48,362 nucleotides of DNA from Lysinibacillus sphaericus (GTDB lineage: Bacteria > Bacillota > Bacilli > Bacillales_A > Planococcaceae), in assembly GCF_006864135.1 (NCBI RefSeq), contig NZ_SADV01000029.1, positions 1-48,362 on the forward strand, given 5' to 3'. This document shows, in pieces, positions 35,675-43,178 of this stretch; position 1 is the first letter of the stretch, and every line of letters begins with the position of its first letter. The notes under the pieces are model-generated. The model had not been told where the DNA came from. It worked only from the letters and a program-made list of their open reading frames with translations, and searched no databases. The position numbers and the translations under genes were made by a program.

Positions 35675-35710
35675 ATAAAAAGAGATAGCTCCAAAGGAAC
35701 TACCTCTATC
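35675..35710 (-). terminator. Terminator of the thioesterase-DUF423 operon
   Basis: On the minus strand AGAGGTAGTTCC-TTTG-GAGCTATCTCT, then TTTTTA, about 50 bp after the DUF423 stop codon. Confidence 0.7.
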
Positions 35711-35755
35711 GTATTGTAAATACTATATCGTTTTTTTAGTGAATCTTAGCGTTTC

Positions 35756-36130
35756 TTAAGATAATGCGGAAATAGCCACAAGCACCCAGGCAACGATAAA
35801 TAACAAACCACCGATTGGGGTAATCGCACCAAGCTTTTTCACACCTGTAACAGCTAATACATACAAACTGCCTGAGAAAAACACAATACCTGCCAACATT
35901 AAATAGCCTGCCCAAGAAAGCATACTTGAAGCGCCTAAAAGGGCTTCACTCGATAAAATCCCAAGCCCTAGTAAGCCTAATGCATGATACATATGGTATT
36001 GCACCGCAGTCTCCCAAATGGCTGCATAGTGTGGTGACGCAAATTTATCTTTTAGTGCATGCGCTCCAAAAGCGCCTAACACGACACCAAGACAAGACAT
36101 AATTGCACCGATTGCCAATAAAAGTTCCAT
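35756..36130 (-). CDS. DUF423 membrane protein (YwdK-like)
   Basis: A 124-aa protein with four membrane helices and the DUF423 signatures GVVLGAFGAHALKDK near the N-terminus and YHMYHALGLLGLG in the second helix. The role of the family is unknown. I chose ATG at 36130 after ATAGGAGAATCATAT, since the longer frame from 36184 runs inside the thioesterase gene. It starts 11 bp after the thioesterase stop codon, so the two form an operon. Confidence 0.9.
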   Translation of the reverse strand: MELLLAIGAIMSCLGVVLGAFGAHALKDKFASPHYAAIWETAVQYHMYHALGLLGLGILSSEALLGASSMLSWAGYLMLAGIVFFSGSLYVLAVTGVKKLGAITPIGGLLFIVAWVLVAISALS

Positions 36131-36141
36131 ATATGATTCTC

Positions 36142-36567
36142 CTATTTCGTCTCGCATGCGATTTCTTTGTATTTCGCATCCCATGCCGGATCAATTTTAC
36201 TTAAGGATACCGGACGTAACGTATCTTTTTGAGCTAGAATATGTACGGACTGAGCAGTAGCTGCAATCGTGCCATCTTCATGTAAAATTTCATAGCCATA
36301 TGTTGTACGTAAACGATCGTGCTTTTCCACCCATGTACGGACCGTTGCCACTTGGCCATAATGCATAGCAGCCTTATAAGAAATGGATAAATCCATCACT
36401 GGCGATACATAACCGTCTTTTTCTAACTTAGCATACTCAAAGCCTGCATCATTTACTAACTGAGAACGGCCTATCTCCATCCAAATGATGTAGTTCGCAT
36501 GATACACCACGCCCATTTGGTCGGTCTCAGCATATCGAATTTCAACTTGTTTTTCACTAACAAACAT
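36142..36567 (-). CDS. Acyl-CoA thioesterase, 4HBT/YbgC type
   Basis: A 141-aa single hot-dog-fold protein. The catalytic Asp lies in YAETDQMGVVYHANY, the classical YbgC/4-hydroxybenzoyl-CoA thioesterase motif, followed by the long helix WMEIGRSQLVN. It should hydrolyse acyl-CoA thioesters in the cytoplasm; chain-length preference is unknown. I chose ATG at 36567 with GAGGTG upstream. It is the first gene of an operon with the DUF423 gene. Confidence 0.9.
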   Translation of the reverse strand: MFVSEKQVEIRYAETDQMGVVYHANYIIWMEIGRSQLVNDAGFEYAKLEKDGYVSPVMDLSISYKAAMHYGQVATVRTWVEKHDRLRTTYGYEILHEDGTIAATAQSVHILAQKDTLRPVSLSKIDPAWDAKYKEIACETK

Positions 36568-36711
36568 TTTCTTCACCTCGTCCTACATTATAACGTAAAA
36601 GTATTGATTTAGTAGGGTTTTTGCATTTTTGATTTTGTGAGATGAAAATTAATGGCTCGAACAAGTGTGTTGATTACTTAAAAACAAATTTATTTTATAT
36701 TTATTTTTATT

Positions 36712-36863
36712 CCATATAAACTCGTATAAAATCTTTTATTGGGGTACTTTCTGGGGTACCGTTATTTTAATCAAAAAATACAAAAGCATTGAGAAGGTGC
36801 AATTTTATTAATATCAAATTATAAAAAAATCACTCATTTTCTATTTCTTAAATGAGTGATTTA
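36712..36863. repeat. Direct repeat flanking the phage-like scar, copy 1
   Basis: Starts CCATATAAACTC, contains TGGGGTAC, AAAAGCATTGAG, AGGTGC and ends in the hairpin ACTCATTT/AAATGAGT. The same elements occur in order at 39559-39695. Copy 1 carries an additional internal TTTCTGGGGTAC. Confidence 0.7.
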
Positions 36864-36978
36864 AAGTCACAATTAGTTTTAACTTTTATCCGAAGTAATT
36901 AGTAACTTTAATGTGTATAGTCTCGATGTCCATGCTTTAGTATTTGTAAATTCTAATCTTTATGTACCAAAATCAATA

Positions 36979-37007
36979 CTGACAATACATTCCAATATTG
37001 ATATAAT
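36979..37007 (+). promoter_or_regulatory. Sigma-A promoter of the Ltp-type lipoprotein gene
   Basis: CTGACA, 17-bp spacer, TATAAT; one mismatch from consensus. It lies 42 bp upstream of the start codon at 37050. Confidence 0.75.
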
Positions 37008-37049
37008 TTAATAGAACTAACAACATATACAAAGGAGACTACTTTACAA

Positions 37050-37541
37050 ATGAAGAAAAAACTAATTTTTAGCGCAGCGTTAGTATTAAGTCTAGGTTTA
37101 GCTGGATGCGGCACAGATTCGTCAAATGATGCCTCTAACAAAGATGAGCAAAAACCTGTATCTGCTGAGGCTGAAAAAACTAATGCTGATGAAAAAACTA
37201 AAGTTAAAGACGAAGCTAAGGCTAAAGAGGAAAGTGTTCCTAGAGAATATAAATCGGCTTTAAAGAAAGCCGAGCAATATGCAAAAACTATGCAAATGTC
37301 AAAAGCAGGGATTTATGACCAGTTGACTTCTGAGCATGGAGAGAATTTCCCTGTAGAAGCAGCTAAATATGCTATAGATAACCTTGTATTTGATTGGAAA
37401 GAAAACGCATTGAAAAAAGCAAAATCATACGCAGAAATGATGAGTATGTCAGATTCTGCTATTTATGATCAATTAATTTCAGAACACGGAGAAAAATTTA
37501 CTCCAGAAGAAGCTAAATACGCGGTTGATAATTTAAAATAA
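37050..37541 (+). CDS. Ltp-type surface lipoprotein (superinfection-exclusion-like)
   Basis: A 163-aa lipoprotein. A signal peptide ends in the lipobox LGLAGC with the lipidated Cys at residue 20. A charged, Lys/Glu/Ala-rich spacer (21-65) follows, then two tandem ~48-residue repeats of the host-cell-surface-exposed lipoprotein (Ltp) domain. Each repeat reads ALKKAxxYAxxMxMSxxxIYDQL...EHGExF...EAKYAxDNL. The same domain is in Ltp of Streptococcus thermophilus phage TP-J34, which blocks phage DNA entry. GGAG is 12 bases before ATG, a long spacing. It sits between two direct repeats, in keeping with a phage-derived origin. Confidence 0.85.
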   Translation: MKKKLIFSAALVLSLGLAGCGTDSSNDASNKDEQKPVSAEAEKTNADEKTKVKDEAKAKEESVPREYKSALKKAEQYAKTMQMSKAGIYDQLTSEHGENFPVEAAKYAIDNLVFDWKENALKKAKSYAEMMSMSDSAIYDQLISEHGEKFTPEEAKYAVDNLK

Positions 37542-37581
37542 GTAATACTATCCACTCTAAATATCGTGGAGGCACATAAAG

Positions 37582-37606
37582 GTCACTCAAATGAGTGGCT
37601 TTTTTT
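37582..37606 (+). terminator. Terminator of the lipoprotein gene
   Basis: GTCACTCA/TGAGTGGC stem (one G-U) followed by TTTTTTT, 40 bp after the stop codon. Confidence 0.8.
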
Positions 37607-37705
37607 ATTGGTGACTAATCAATAACTTTTCTACCTGTGTTTTCAGTGCTCAATTTGCATACGTCAACACTAAGTCTTCGCCAGCTGTGGCAACGGTCAA
37701 ATCAC

Positions 37706-37939
37706 TCAGTATTCACTATTCTTTTCCCACTTTACTACTTTAATTTTGTCTTTTGCCAACAAGCGCTTTAAGTTGTAATAATCGTTAATGACTGCTTTTA
37801 ATAAATTATCAAGGATTGGCAAATTTATTTTGCTCATTTTTAATGTTTCAATCGCTTTTTAATCACGCTTTAATGATTGTACAGCCATATCATAAACGAC
37901 AAATTTATGAAGAAGTTTTCTTTGCTCCGCATTTATCAT
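37706..37939 (-). pseudogene. Small phage-type protein with internal stop
   Basis: ATG at 37939 overlaps the stop of the upstream ORF by ATGA. The frame reads MINAEQRKLLHKFVVYDMAV, then QSLKRD, a TAA, then KAIETLKMSKINLPILDNLL and ends ...KVVKWEKNSEY. The TAA after codon 26 likely replaces TTA (Leu). The ORF pair resembles small co-transcribed genes in Bacillus prophages, but I cannot name the family. Confidence 0.5.
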
Positions 37940-38159
37940 ATGACCTCGCGCTCCTTGTGGAAGACTGGAACAACTGCCAACACACTTTCAATCATAAATG
38001 TATGTTTTGCCTGTTTACTGAAACAGTAAGCTTGAAATGAATCACCAACAATCTTAATGATTTTTATACGTCTTTTTGACACATTACCGTCTTTAGCAAT
38101 GTACATCATATTTAAAAATTGGTTACGTTGCATTGTTTAATTAGTTGTTCTTTCATCAT
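37936..38159 (-). pseudogene. Small WYL-like phage-type protein, probably frameshifted
   Basis: GGAGTGTGGA precedes ATG at 38159, which reads MMKEQLIK and then runs off frame. From 38133 the shifted frame continues MQRNQFLNMMYIAKDGN, then RRIKIIKIVGDSFQAYCFSK and FMIESVLAVVPV to 37936. The core is like compact WYL-type strands with an FxAYCF centre, as in small phage regulators. Without the slip it would be ~74 aa. It overlaps the next minus-strand ORF by four bases. Confidence 0.45.
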
Positions 38160-38189
38160 TCCACACTCCTCTAAACAAACCAATTCTTA

Positions 38190-38222
38190 GCTGTAGCGCC
38201 TGCAAACGCTGCGGCTTTTTTT
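38190..38222 (+). terminator. Plus-strand terminator
   Basis: GCTGTAGCG/CGCTGCGGC (two G-U pairs) around an 8-base loop, then seven Ts. No intact plus gene is directly upstream. Confidence 0.65.
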
Positions 38223-38267
38223 ATGTTACAATTTACATAAATTACATAACGAGGTGATTTAACGGAT

Positions 38268-38510
38268 ATGTTTTTGGACATATTTCCAGGTATATACTTT
38301 ATCGGAAGACTGCTTTGTTTTATTCCGCCTATATTATTACTACCTGCTATAATGGTGGTTTGTGTAGCGATTTATAAAACCTTACTCGGAAAAATATTAC
38401 CTATTAAGATTTATAATTTATTACTTGTTCCTATTGCCCTACTTGGATTCTTTATTTGGGCTATTCCGATGGACATGGGATTTTTTGAATTTTTTAGAGC
38501 GATATTATAA
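38268..38510 (+). CDS. Small membrane protein
   Basis: An 80-aa, strongly hydrophobic protein with three likely membrane helices (IYFIGRLLCFIPPILLLPAI; MVVCVAIYKTLLG; IYNLLLVPIALLGFFIWAI). GAGGTG lies 13 bases before the ATG, a long spacing, so the start is uncertain. A hairpin overlapping its stop (38496-38525) ends the unit. Located in the repeat-flanked phage-like segment. No family recognised. Confidence 0.5.
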   Translation: MFLDIFPGIYFIGRLLCFIPPILLLPAIMVVCVAIYKTLLGKILPIKIYNLLLVPIALLGFFIWAIPMDMGFFEFFRAIL

Positions 38511-38525
38511 TCGCTCTATTTTCGT
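38496..38525 (+). terminator. Terminator overlapping the small membrane protein stop
   Basis: AGAGCGAT-ATTATA-ATCGCTCT followed by ATTTTCGTTT. Confidence 0.6.
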
Positions 38526-38664
38526 TTAATTCTCATATTTCATTAAGGTTCTTTGTTTTTGCGACACTCTCCAATAAAAAAATAGAATAGGTTAACTAAA
38601 AACTTAATCTATGTTAACCTATAACCACAAACTATAAACCATACCATTATTTGGAGGTGTTTTT

Positions 38665-38853
38665 TTGTCTGTAAAGAATAAAACATTACTTAGCTCGGTT
38701 TTTGATTTGGCATTATTTACTTTAGGAGGATATAGAATTTTTACTAACAACTTAGAAGCTATGTCAATTCTAGTAGCATATATTTTCTTTATTTGCGGAT
38801 TAATAGGTTTTGTTTTTAATGTAGTAAAGTTGTCAAGAATTCCTCGAACTTAG
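38665..38853 (+). CDS. Small two-helix membrane protein
   Basis: A 62-aa protein starting at TTG, 6 bases after GGAGGTG. Two membrane helices are visible (SSVFDLALFTLGGYRIF and SILVAYIFFICGLIGFVFNV) with a basic C-terminus. No family recognised. A clean terminator follows at 38852-38880, so it is likely an expressed single gene within the repeat-flanked segment. Confidence 0.55.
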   Translation: MSVKNKTLLSSVFDLALFTLGGYRIFTNNLEAMSILVAYIFFICGLIGFVFNVVKLSRIPRT

Positions 38854-38880
38854 CATTGCTTTGTTGCAATGCTTTTTTAT
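38852..38880 (+). terminator. Terminator after two-helix protein gene
   Basis: AGCATTGC/GCAATGCT with a short loop and TTTTTT. Confidence 0.75.
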
Positions 38881-38941
38881 ATGATTGCACAATATCTTTC
38901 TAATTTACGTTGCTGGCTCACACTCTCTCTTGGCTATACAT

Positions 38942-39079
38942 TTATTGTATTCCCCTGTCATTTACTGTCCAGATTCCTTCTGAACGATCGTTGTGAATTT
39001 CTATTACTTGAAATTCTACTCCTATTTGGTCTGTATACCAATAGCTTTGCTCAGTCGCTTTTCGGATTCTTACCCACAT
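38942..39079 (-). CDS. 45-residue phage-type hypothetical protein
   Basis: ATG at 39079 opens a 45-codon frame: MWVRIRKATEQSYWYTDQIG, then VEFQVIEIHNDRSEGIWTVN. It resembles short beta-rich proteins common in Bacillus prophage and integrative-element gene strings. The ribosome-binding site is weak (GTGGC), and the usual C-terminal tail may be missing. It lies 21 bp downstream of the cysteine-containing ORF at 39101. Confidence 0.4.
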   Translation of the reverse strand: MWVRIRKATEQSYWYTDQIGVEFQVIEIHNDRSEGIWTVNDRGIQ

Positions 39080-39100
39080 GCAGTTAGCCACTTTTTATTT

Positions 39101-39334
39101 TTACTGAACATTTTCTTTCAAATTTCCACTTTGCCCCCTACGCAAACGACTAATCTGCTCAAGCTCCTCCTCACTGTTCCGTAGTTGCCTATAAGTCTTG
39201 TATTTCCTGCATTTCTTGGTTGGATCATTAACTTTCCATTTCGGACATCCACGACATTCGAGAAAAGCTATGTGGTCCTGTTGATTGATTAGCCTTGCTC
39301 TTCGCTGCAACTTTCCAACCTCTCTCCGTATCAT
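39101..39334 (-). CDS. Phage-type protein with CxxC-containing core
   Basis: A ~77-aa frame with a basic N-terminus (REVGKLQRRARLINQQDHI), a CRGCPKW...C segment that could bind a metal, and a charged tail (RNSEEELEQISRLRRGQ). It resembles small regulators found in Bacillus prophages. The N-terminal start is unclear: ATG at 39334 has no ribosome-binding site and an upstream frame begins MRIRTIG. Possibly damaged. Confidence 0.4.
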   Translation of the reverse strand: MIRREVGKLQRRARLINQQDHIAFLECRGCPKWKVNDPTKKCRKYKTYRQLRNSEEELEQISRLRRGQSGNLKENVQ

Positions 39335-39558
39335 CAGCACCAATCGTTCTAATTCTCATGATGACCCAGCCTTGGTGAATTTCTTTATATTTAGATCATC
39401 ACCTAATACCTTTGCAACAGTTACTCTCCGCGCGAAAGTAAAATAGACGTTATTAATTTGGCGGTATTTTTGATTTAATGATTTTAGTGAAGTAAAAAAA
39501 TGACTTGATTAATAGAGGTGATTCATAAAAAAGAATTTATATTATTTTTAACTATATG

Positions 39559-39695
39559 CCATATAAACTCATATAAAATCTTTTAATTGGGGTACCATTA
39601 TTCAACATAAAAATATAAAAGCATCGAGCAGGTGCGATATCAAAAAATAGCTAATCTTAAAACCACTCATTTTTATTTTTAAATGAGTGGTTTTA
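39559..39695. repeat. Direct repeat flanking the phage-like scar, copy 2
   Basis: Starts CCATATAAACTC, contains TTGGGGTACC, AAAAGCATCGAG, AGGTGC and ends in ACTCATTT/AAATGAGT, matching copy 1 at 36712-36863. The 39344-39558 stretch before it holds no gene I can support. Confidence 0.7.
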
Positions 39696-39841
39696 ACAGG
39701 TTATCCATTTTATAAAACTGCATTTATACTTATTGAAACTGCTCGACACTCACTTTTCAGAGCAAAAGAACAGTCACGCTCAAATGAACATGACTGAATG
39801 TTTTTCCGTATTTCAGACTAAGTAATGTACTTAATTAGATA

Positions 39842-41233
39842 TTACTGCCCGTTTGTCACTGTTGGGATACCACGTTGAAGAAGTCCGGCTAAACCAGATA
39901 ATGTACGATGTCCAGCCGCTTCACCTCGTCGACCATAAGCAACGATTGAAGAAGTTGTCCCCATTTCAACTGTACTTCTCCATAAACCTTCGCCAGATTC
40001 TCGTACCGCTTTATCGACTTTGTTAATAAAATCTGAATCTCCGTTATTAGCGAATGTATATAAATATCCTGTTGAATACGGATGATCATTAATTAGCCCT
40101 GTAAGGTTTAAAACCTCGTCACTAGTTGGCGTTTGAGTCCCAAAGAATGTTTTTGCAGCCGTGAAAGTAGACCCAGATAAAGTAGCTGGTGAGCCATTAG
40201 TTAATGGGATCATAGCCATCAAAGCATTTGATCTGTTAGCAAACACATAATTTTTGTAATAATTACTTAGCTTTATAGAAGCAGTAACTAGAGTCGATTC
40301 TGTAAGTGCATAAATATTATTTGTTGGAACAATACCATGACCTAACCAAACAAGAGATGCACCTACATATGAATCATATCCTGATGAAACATACGGTGCT
40401 CGCAATTGTGCCCAAGTAGTACCTTTAGCACCACCACCAATTGCAATCGAAACAGAATCCGAATCAACAGCGTTACCAAAAGCGTTAATCAAGTTAACTC
40501 CAGCGTTAAAAATATTTGTATAAAGAGGATCATTTTCAACTTCCGTTTGAGAATGGCCAAGAACAACGTCATGGTAGTAAGCTAAAGACCCTAACATCAT
40601 ATATGTAGTATTAACAACGCCATTAGCCACTTTAAAAGTTGATCCATCAGCTGTTGTGAATGAACGAACAGTTGGACTTGTTGTACCAAATGATCCCGGA
40701 TCAGTCATAAGAGTTTTACCGTGACCTGAATTTTGGCAGTGATATAATATTTTTTGATAGTGTCGAGTAAGTGCTGTATTCAAGTACGCTTGTGAATCTC
40801 CTGAACCATTTACACCTAAATTATTATACGCATGAGTTGATTTACGAAGCATAGATAATGCTACTAACATAATTGGATAACCTGGATCAATTTCAACAAC
40901 CCCAGCTTCCCAAGCTGTACTACCACTCGGAATTTCAATTGTGGCCTCCGTTTTAGTATGAATAGGTGTTGTATAGAAGATATTTAAGTTATGAACGATT
41001 GCACTCAACACTCGGGAAGAATCTGAATGATTTGGACCAATTTTGTCGTAAAGCGTTGTCAAGAATTGAATTTGCCATCCCATGCGTTGTAAACCAACCC
41101 CCGGAACTGCTCGCCCTGCGAAAACTCGCCCCTGTGCAATTTGGGCTTCTTCAGTTCCTCTATAAGAAGAACCTTCTGGAAATTGTTCGTTAAAGAATTT
41201 TAATGCTTCGTTTACTGTATTTAATACTGCCAT
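39842..41233 (-). CDS. Unknown 463-residue protein
   Basis: A long, intact ORF I do not recognise. No signal peptide or membrane helix; only one Cys. The N-terminus has VNEALKFFNEQFPEGSSYRG and GRVFAGRAVPGVGLQRMGWQ. The centre is rich in helices with Tyr, His and aromatic residues (TAWEAGVVEIDPGYPIMLVA, TTYMMLGSLAYYHDVVLG), and the C-terminus ends GEAAGHRTLSGLAGLLQRG. The mix of helices and Ser/Thr/Gly loops resembles an alpha-toroid or a self-assembling protein, but this is a guess. I chose ATG at 41233, 6 bases after GGGGTG. It sits beside a phage scar. Confidence 0.7.
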   Translation of the reverse strand: MAVLNTVNEALKFFNEQFPEGSSYRGTEEAQIAQGRVFAGRAVPGVGLQRMGWQIQFLTTLYDKIGPNHSDSSRVLSAIVHNLNIFYTTPIHTKTEATIEIPSGSTAWEAGVVEIDPGYPIMLVALSMLRKSTHAYNNLGVNGSGDSQAYLNTALTRHYQKILYHCQNSGHGKTLMTDPGSFGTTSPTVRSFTTADGSTFKVANGVVNTTYMMLGSLAYYHDVVLGHSQTEVENDPLYTNIFNAGVNLINAFGNAVDSDSVSIAIGGGAKGTTWAQLRAPYVSSGYDSYVGASLVWLGHGIVPTNNIYALTESTLVTASIKLSNYYKNYVFANRSNALMAMIPLTNGSPATLSGSTFTAAKTFFGTQTPTSDEVLNLTGLINDHPYSTGYLYTFANNGDSDFINKVDKAVRESGEGLWRSTVEMGTTSSIVAYGRRGEAAGHRTLSGLAGLLQRGIPTVTNGQ

Positions 41234-41294
41234 TTTTTTCACCCCAAGAATTATTATGTTTAATAGATACTAGTTACATATCACTTTTAGACTT

Positions 41295-41459
41295 TTAGAC
41301 TCTTATACTAATTAAGTCACATAAATATGAACCGGCCGAGTTTGTCACGCTCCAAACTAGTCTACCAAGCGCAGGTCGGTCGTCAGTCTGTCTCTCCCTA
41401 CTATAAAGATATGACGAATACCAAGTTAGGGAAATATTTACATCACCTCCTACCTCCAA
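41295..41459 (-). CDS. Possible 54-residue protein upstream of the unknown gene
   Basis: A TTG-started frame reads EVGGDVNISLTWYSSYLY, SRERQTDDRPALGRLVW and SVTNSAGSYLCDLISIRV. Composition is protein-like. A perfect AGGAGGTG lies inside its first codons, so true initiation may be at a rare codon after that site (ATT at 41435). It ends 62 bp before the 463-aa gene, possibly on one transcript. The rest of 41460-41622 contains nothing I can name. Confidence 0.35.
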   Translation of the reverse strand: MEVGGDVNISLTWYSSYLYSRERQTDDRPALGRLVWSVTNSAGSYLCDLISIRV

Positions 41460-41622
41460 TTATCTCTCATTTGTTTACTTAATGCACGAAGTAAACGTAT
41501 GTAACATATGCACCGTTTGTACTTTTACAACAATTATTCAAGAATTTTATAAAATTTCCCCTTGAACCTCAAGTTACTTTAGGTTATATGATAAAGCTAT
41601 ACTTTTGATAGGAGGAATTTTG

Positions 41623-41838
41623 ATGAATAAGGATAGCAAGTTTTCTATTGGTGAATTTTCAGAAAAGACAGGAATGCCAATACCTACTTTGCATTACTAT
41701 GATGAAATTGGTTTATTACAACCCGAAAAGAATCCTTCTTCTGGGCATCGCACTTACTATTTTCAAGATATTATTACTTTACAAAAAATTATAAGTCTAA
41801 AATTTCTAGGGTATCGTCTAGCAAAGCTTGTGTTTTAA
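41623..41838 (+). pseudogene. MerR-family regulator, N-terminal fragment
   Basis: AGGAGG precedes ATG at 41623. The ORF encodes a standard MerR winged helix (FSIGEFSEKTGMPIPTLHYY, DEIGLLQPEKN, IITLQKIISLKFLGY) and then stops after LAKLVF at residue 71, where the long dimerisation helix and effector domain should begin. The following DNA is the recT relic on the other strand, so the gene was truncated by insertion or deletion. Confidence 0.8.
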
Positions 41839-41849
41839 TTTAGGATCTA

Positions 41850-42190
41850 ACCCTAATTCCTACCCAAACTTGTCTTTCTCGTATACTACATGAGCATTAA
41901 TAGACAGGATATGACCACTACGTCTCGCAAGATCAATCATCCCTTTGCAACCAATGTTGAATTAAACTACTGTCATCCACTTTTTGTTATTTTTGAACGG
42001 TAATAAGTAACAGTGACCCATTAAACCAAATTCTAATCCGAGCTTTGTTGCTTGCATGACTTCACCTAGTAAATGCCATTTGTTAAGTAGTCATCAATAG
42101 TTTTAGGCTTTGTTTGTTGTCCTTCTTTTAATCGTTTGCTATCCAGCCGAATAGTGGGAATTGTTTTTCAAGTGACCTCGGCGGTCTGAG
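41850..42190 (-). pseudogene. recT: RecT-family phage recombinase pseudogene
   Basis: Several minus-strand pieces match RecT single-strand annealing proteins: RLKEGQQTKPKTIDDYLT (N-terminal), then after a deletion EVMQATKLGLEFGLMGHCYLLPF, then past an in-frame TAA FNIGCKGMIDLARRSGHILS and AHVVYEKDKF. Stops at several sites and the missing segment after DDYLT make it clearly dead. It is independent evidence of a former prophage beside the direct repeats. Confidence 0.8.
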
Positions 42191-42383
42191 TGCCCTTCTG
42201 CAACCTCACAGGATTATTTTGAGGTGATTTCCATACTCTTTTCGTGGCTTTTCCTCAACTTTTATCGATTCAATTGCATTTTACTGTTTGATCCCGCTTA
42301 TTTCTTACTGTGTCTAGGCATCGTTTCCACATTCATCTTTTACTGAATATTATAAGAACATAACTAATAAGTTGAGGTGAAAT

Positions 42384-43019
42384 ATGGATTTCAATCATTT
42401 ACGTTATCTTGCAATAGGCGATTCCCTTACTGTAGGTATCGGCGTCCCGTTTTTAGACCCTGGATATGTTGAATATTACAGATATCTAAGCCAGCAAAGT
42501 TTAACAAAGCGTATTTCTTATCAAAAACATGCAAGGTCAGGGGCAACGACTGAGGATGTTTTAGCCATGCTTAATGCGCCGATTGTGAGGGAAGCTGTAA
42601 AATGTGCAAATATTATCACGCTAACAGCTGGAGGGAATGATTTAATAAACGCGGGTAAAGAATTTCTCATAAATAAAAACGAAGAAAATATATCTCATGC
42701 TATTAAGCAATCAGGGAAAAACATCTCAAAAATATTAGAAAAAATTCATCATCTAAACCAACAAGAAAAATATATTTTACGGTTACAGAACTTATACAAT
42801 CCATTTAGCGATATTCCTATAGCAGATGAGGGCATTCGAGCGTTTAATTCATTAATTAACCGTTTTAGTCGGGAATTGAATGTTAAAGTAGCTGATATCT
42901 ATAATGTATTCAAGGGAAATGAAAAAGCTTTGCTGTCATCAGGAGGCATTCATCCCAATAGTAGGGGATACTATCAAATGGCATTAGCTCTAAGTAAGCT
43001 CGGATATTCCCCGTTATAA
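42384..43019 (+). CDS. SGNH/GDSL-family hydrolase
   Basis: A 211-aa esterase-type hydrolase with the four SGNH blocks: the nucleophile in AIGDSLTVGIG (~residues 10-20), the Gly in SGATTEDV, the Asn in TAGGNDLI, and Asp/His near the end in GGIHPNSRGYY. No signal peptide, so it appears cytoplasmic, unlike secreted YpmR-type relatives. GAGGTGAAAT precedes ATG. A hairpin terminator follows at 43090. Substrate unknown. The region 42191-42383 upstream holds relic sequence without a gene. Confidence 0.88.
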   Translation: MDFNHLRYLAIGDSLTVGIGVPFLDPGYVEYYRYLSQQSLTKRISYQKHARSGATTEDVLAMLNAPIVREAVKCANIITLTAGGNDLINAGKEFLINKNEENISHAIKQSGKNISKILEKIHHLNQQEKYILRLQNLYNPFSDIPIADEGIRAFNSLINRFSRELNVKVADIYNVFKGNEKALLSSGGIHPNSRGYYQMALALSKLGYSPL

Positions 43020-43089
43020 AGCTAAGGCTTGCAGTACAATCTAATCCTTTTTATTTTATGAGCTATTACTTATTATTTTTCTAGCAAGG

Positions 43090-43112
43090 GGCTGACAATC
43101 ATTGTCAGCCTT
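43090..43112 (+). terminator. Terminator after SGNH hydrolase gene
   Basis: GGCTGACA-ATCAT-TGTCAGCC followed by TTT. Confidence 0.65.
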
Positions 43113-43178
43113 TGAACCATATCAGAAATAGAAATGATGGAATTATAAATTCCTCAAATCACAACGCATTTACCTTAT

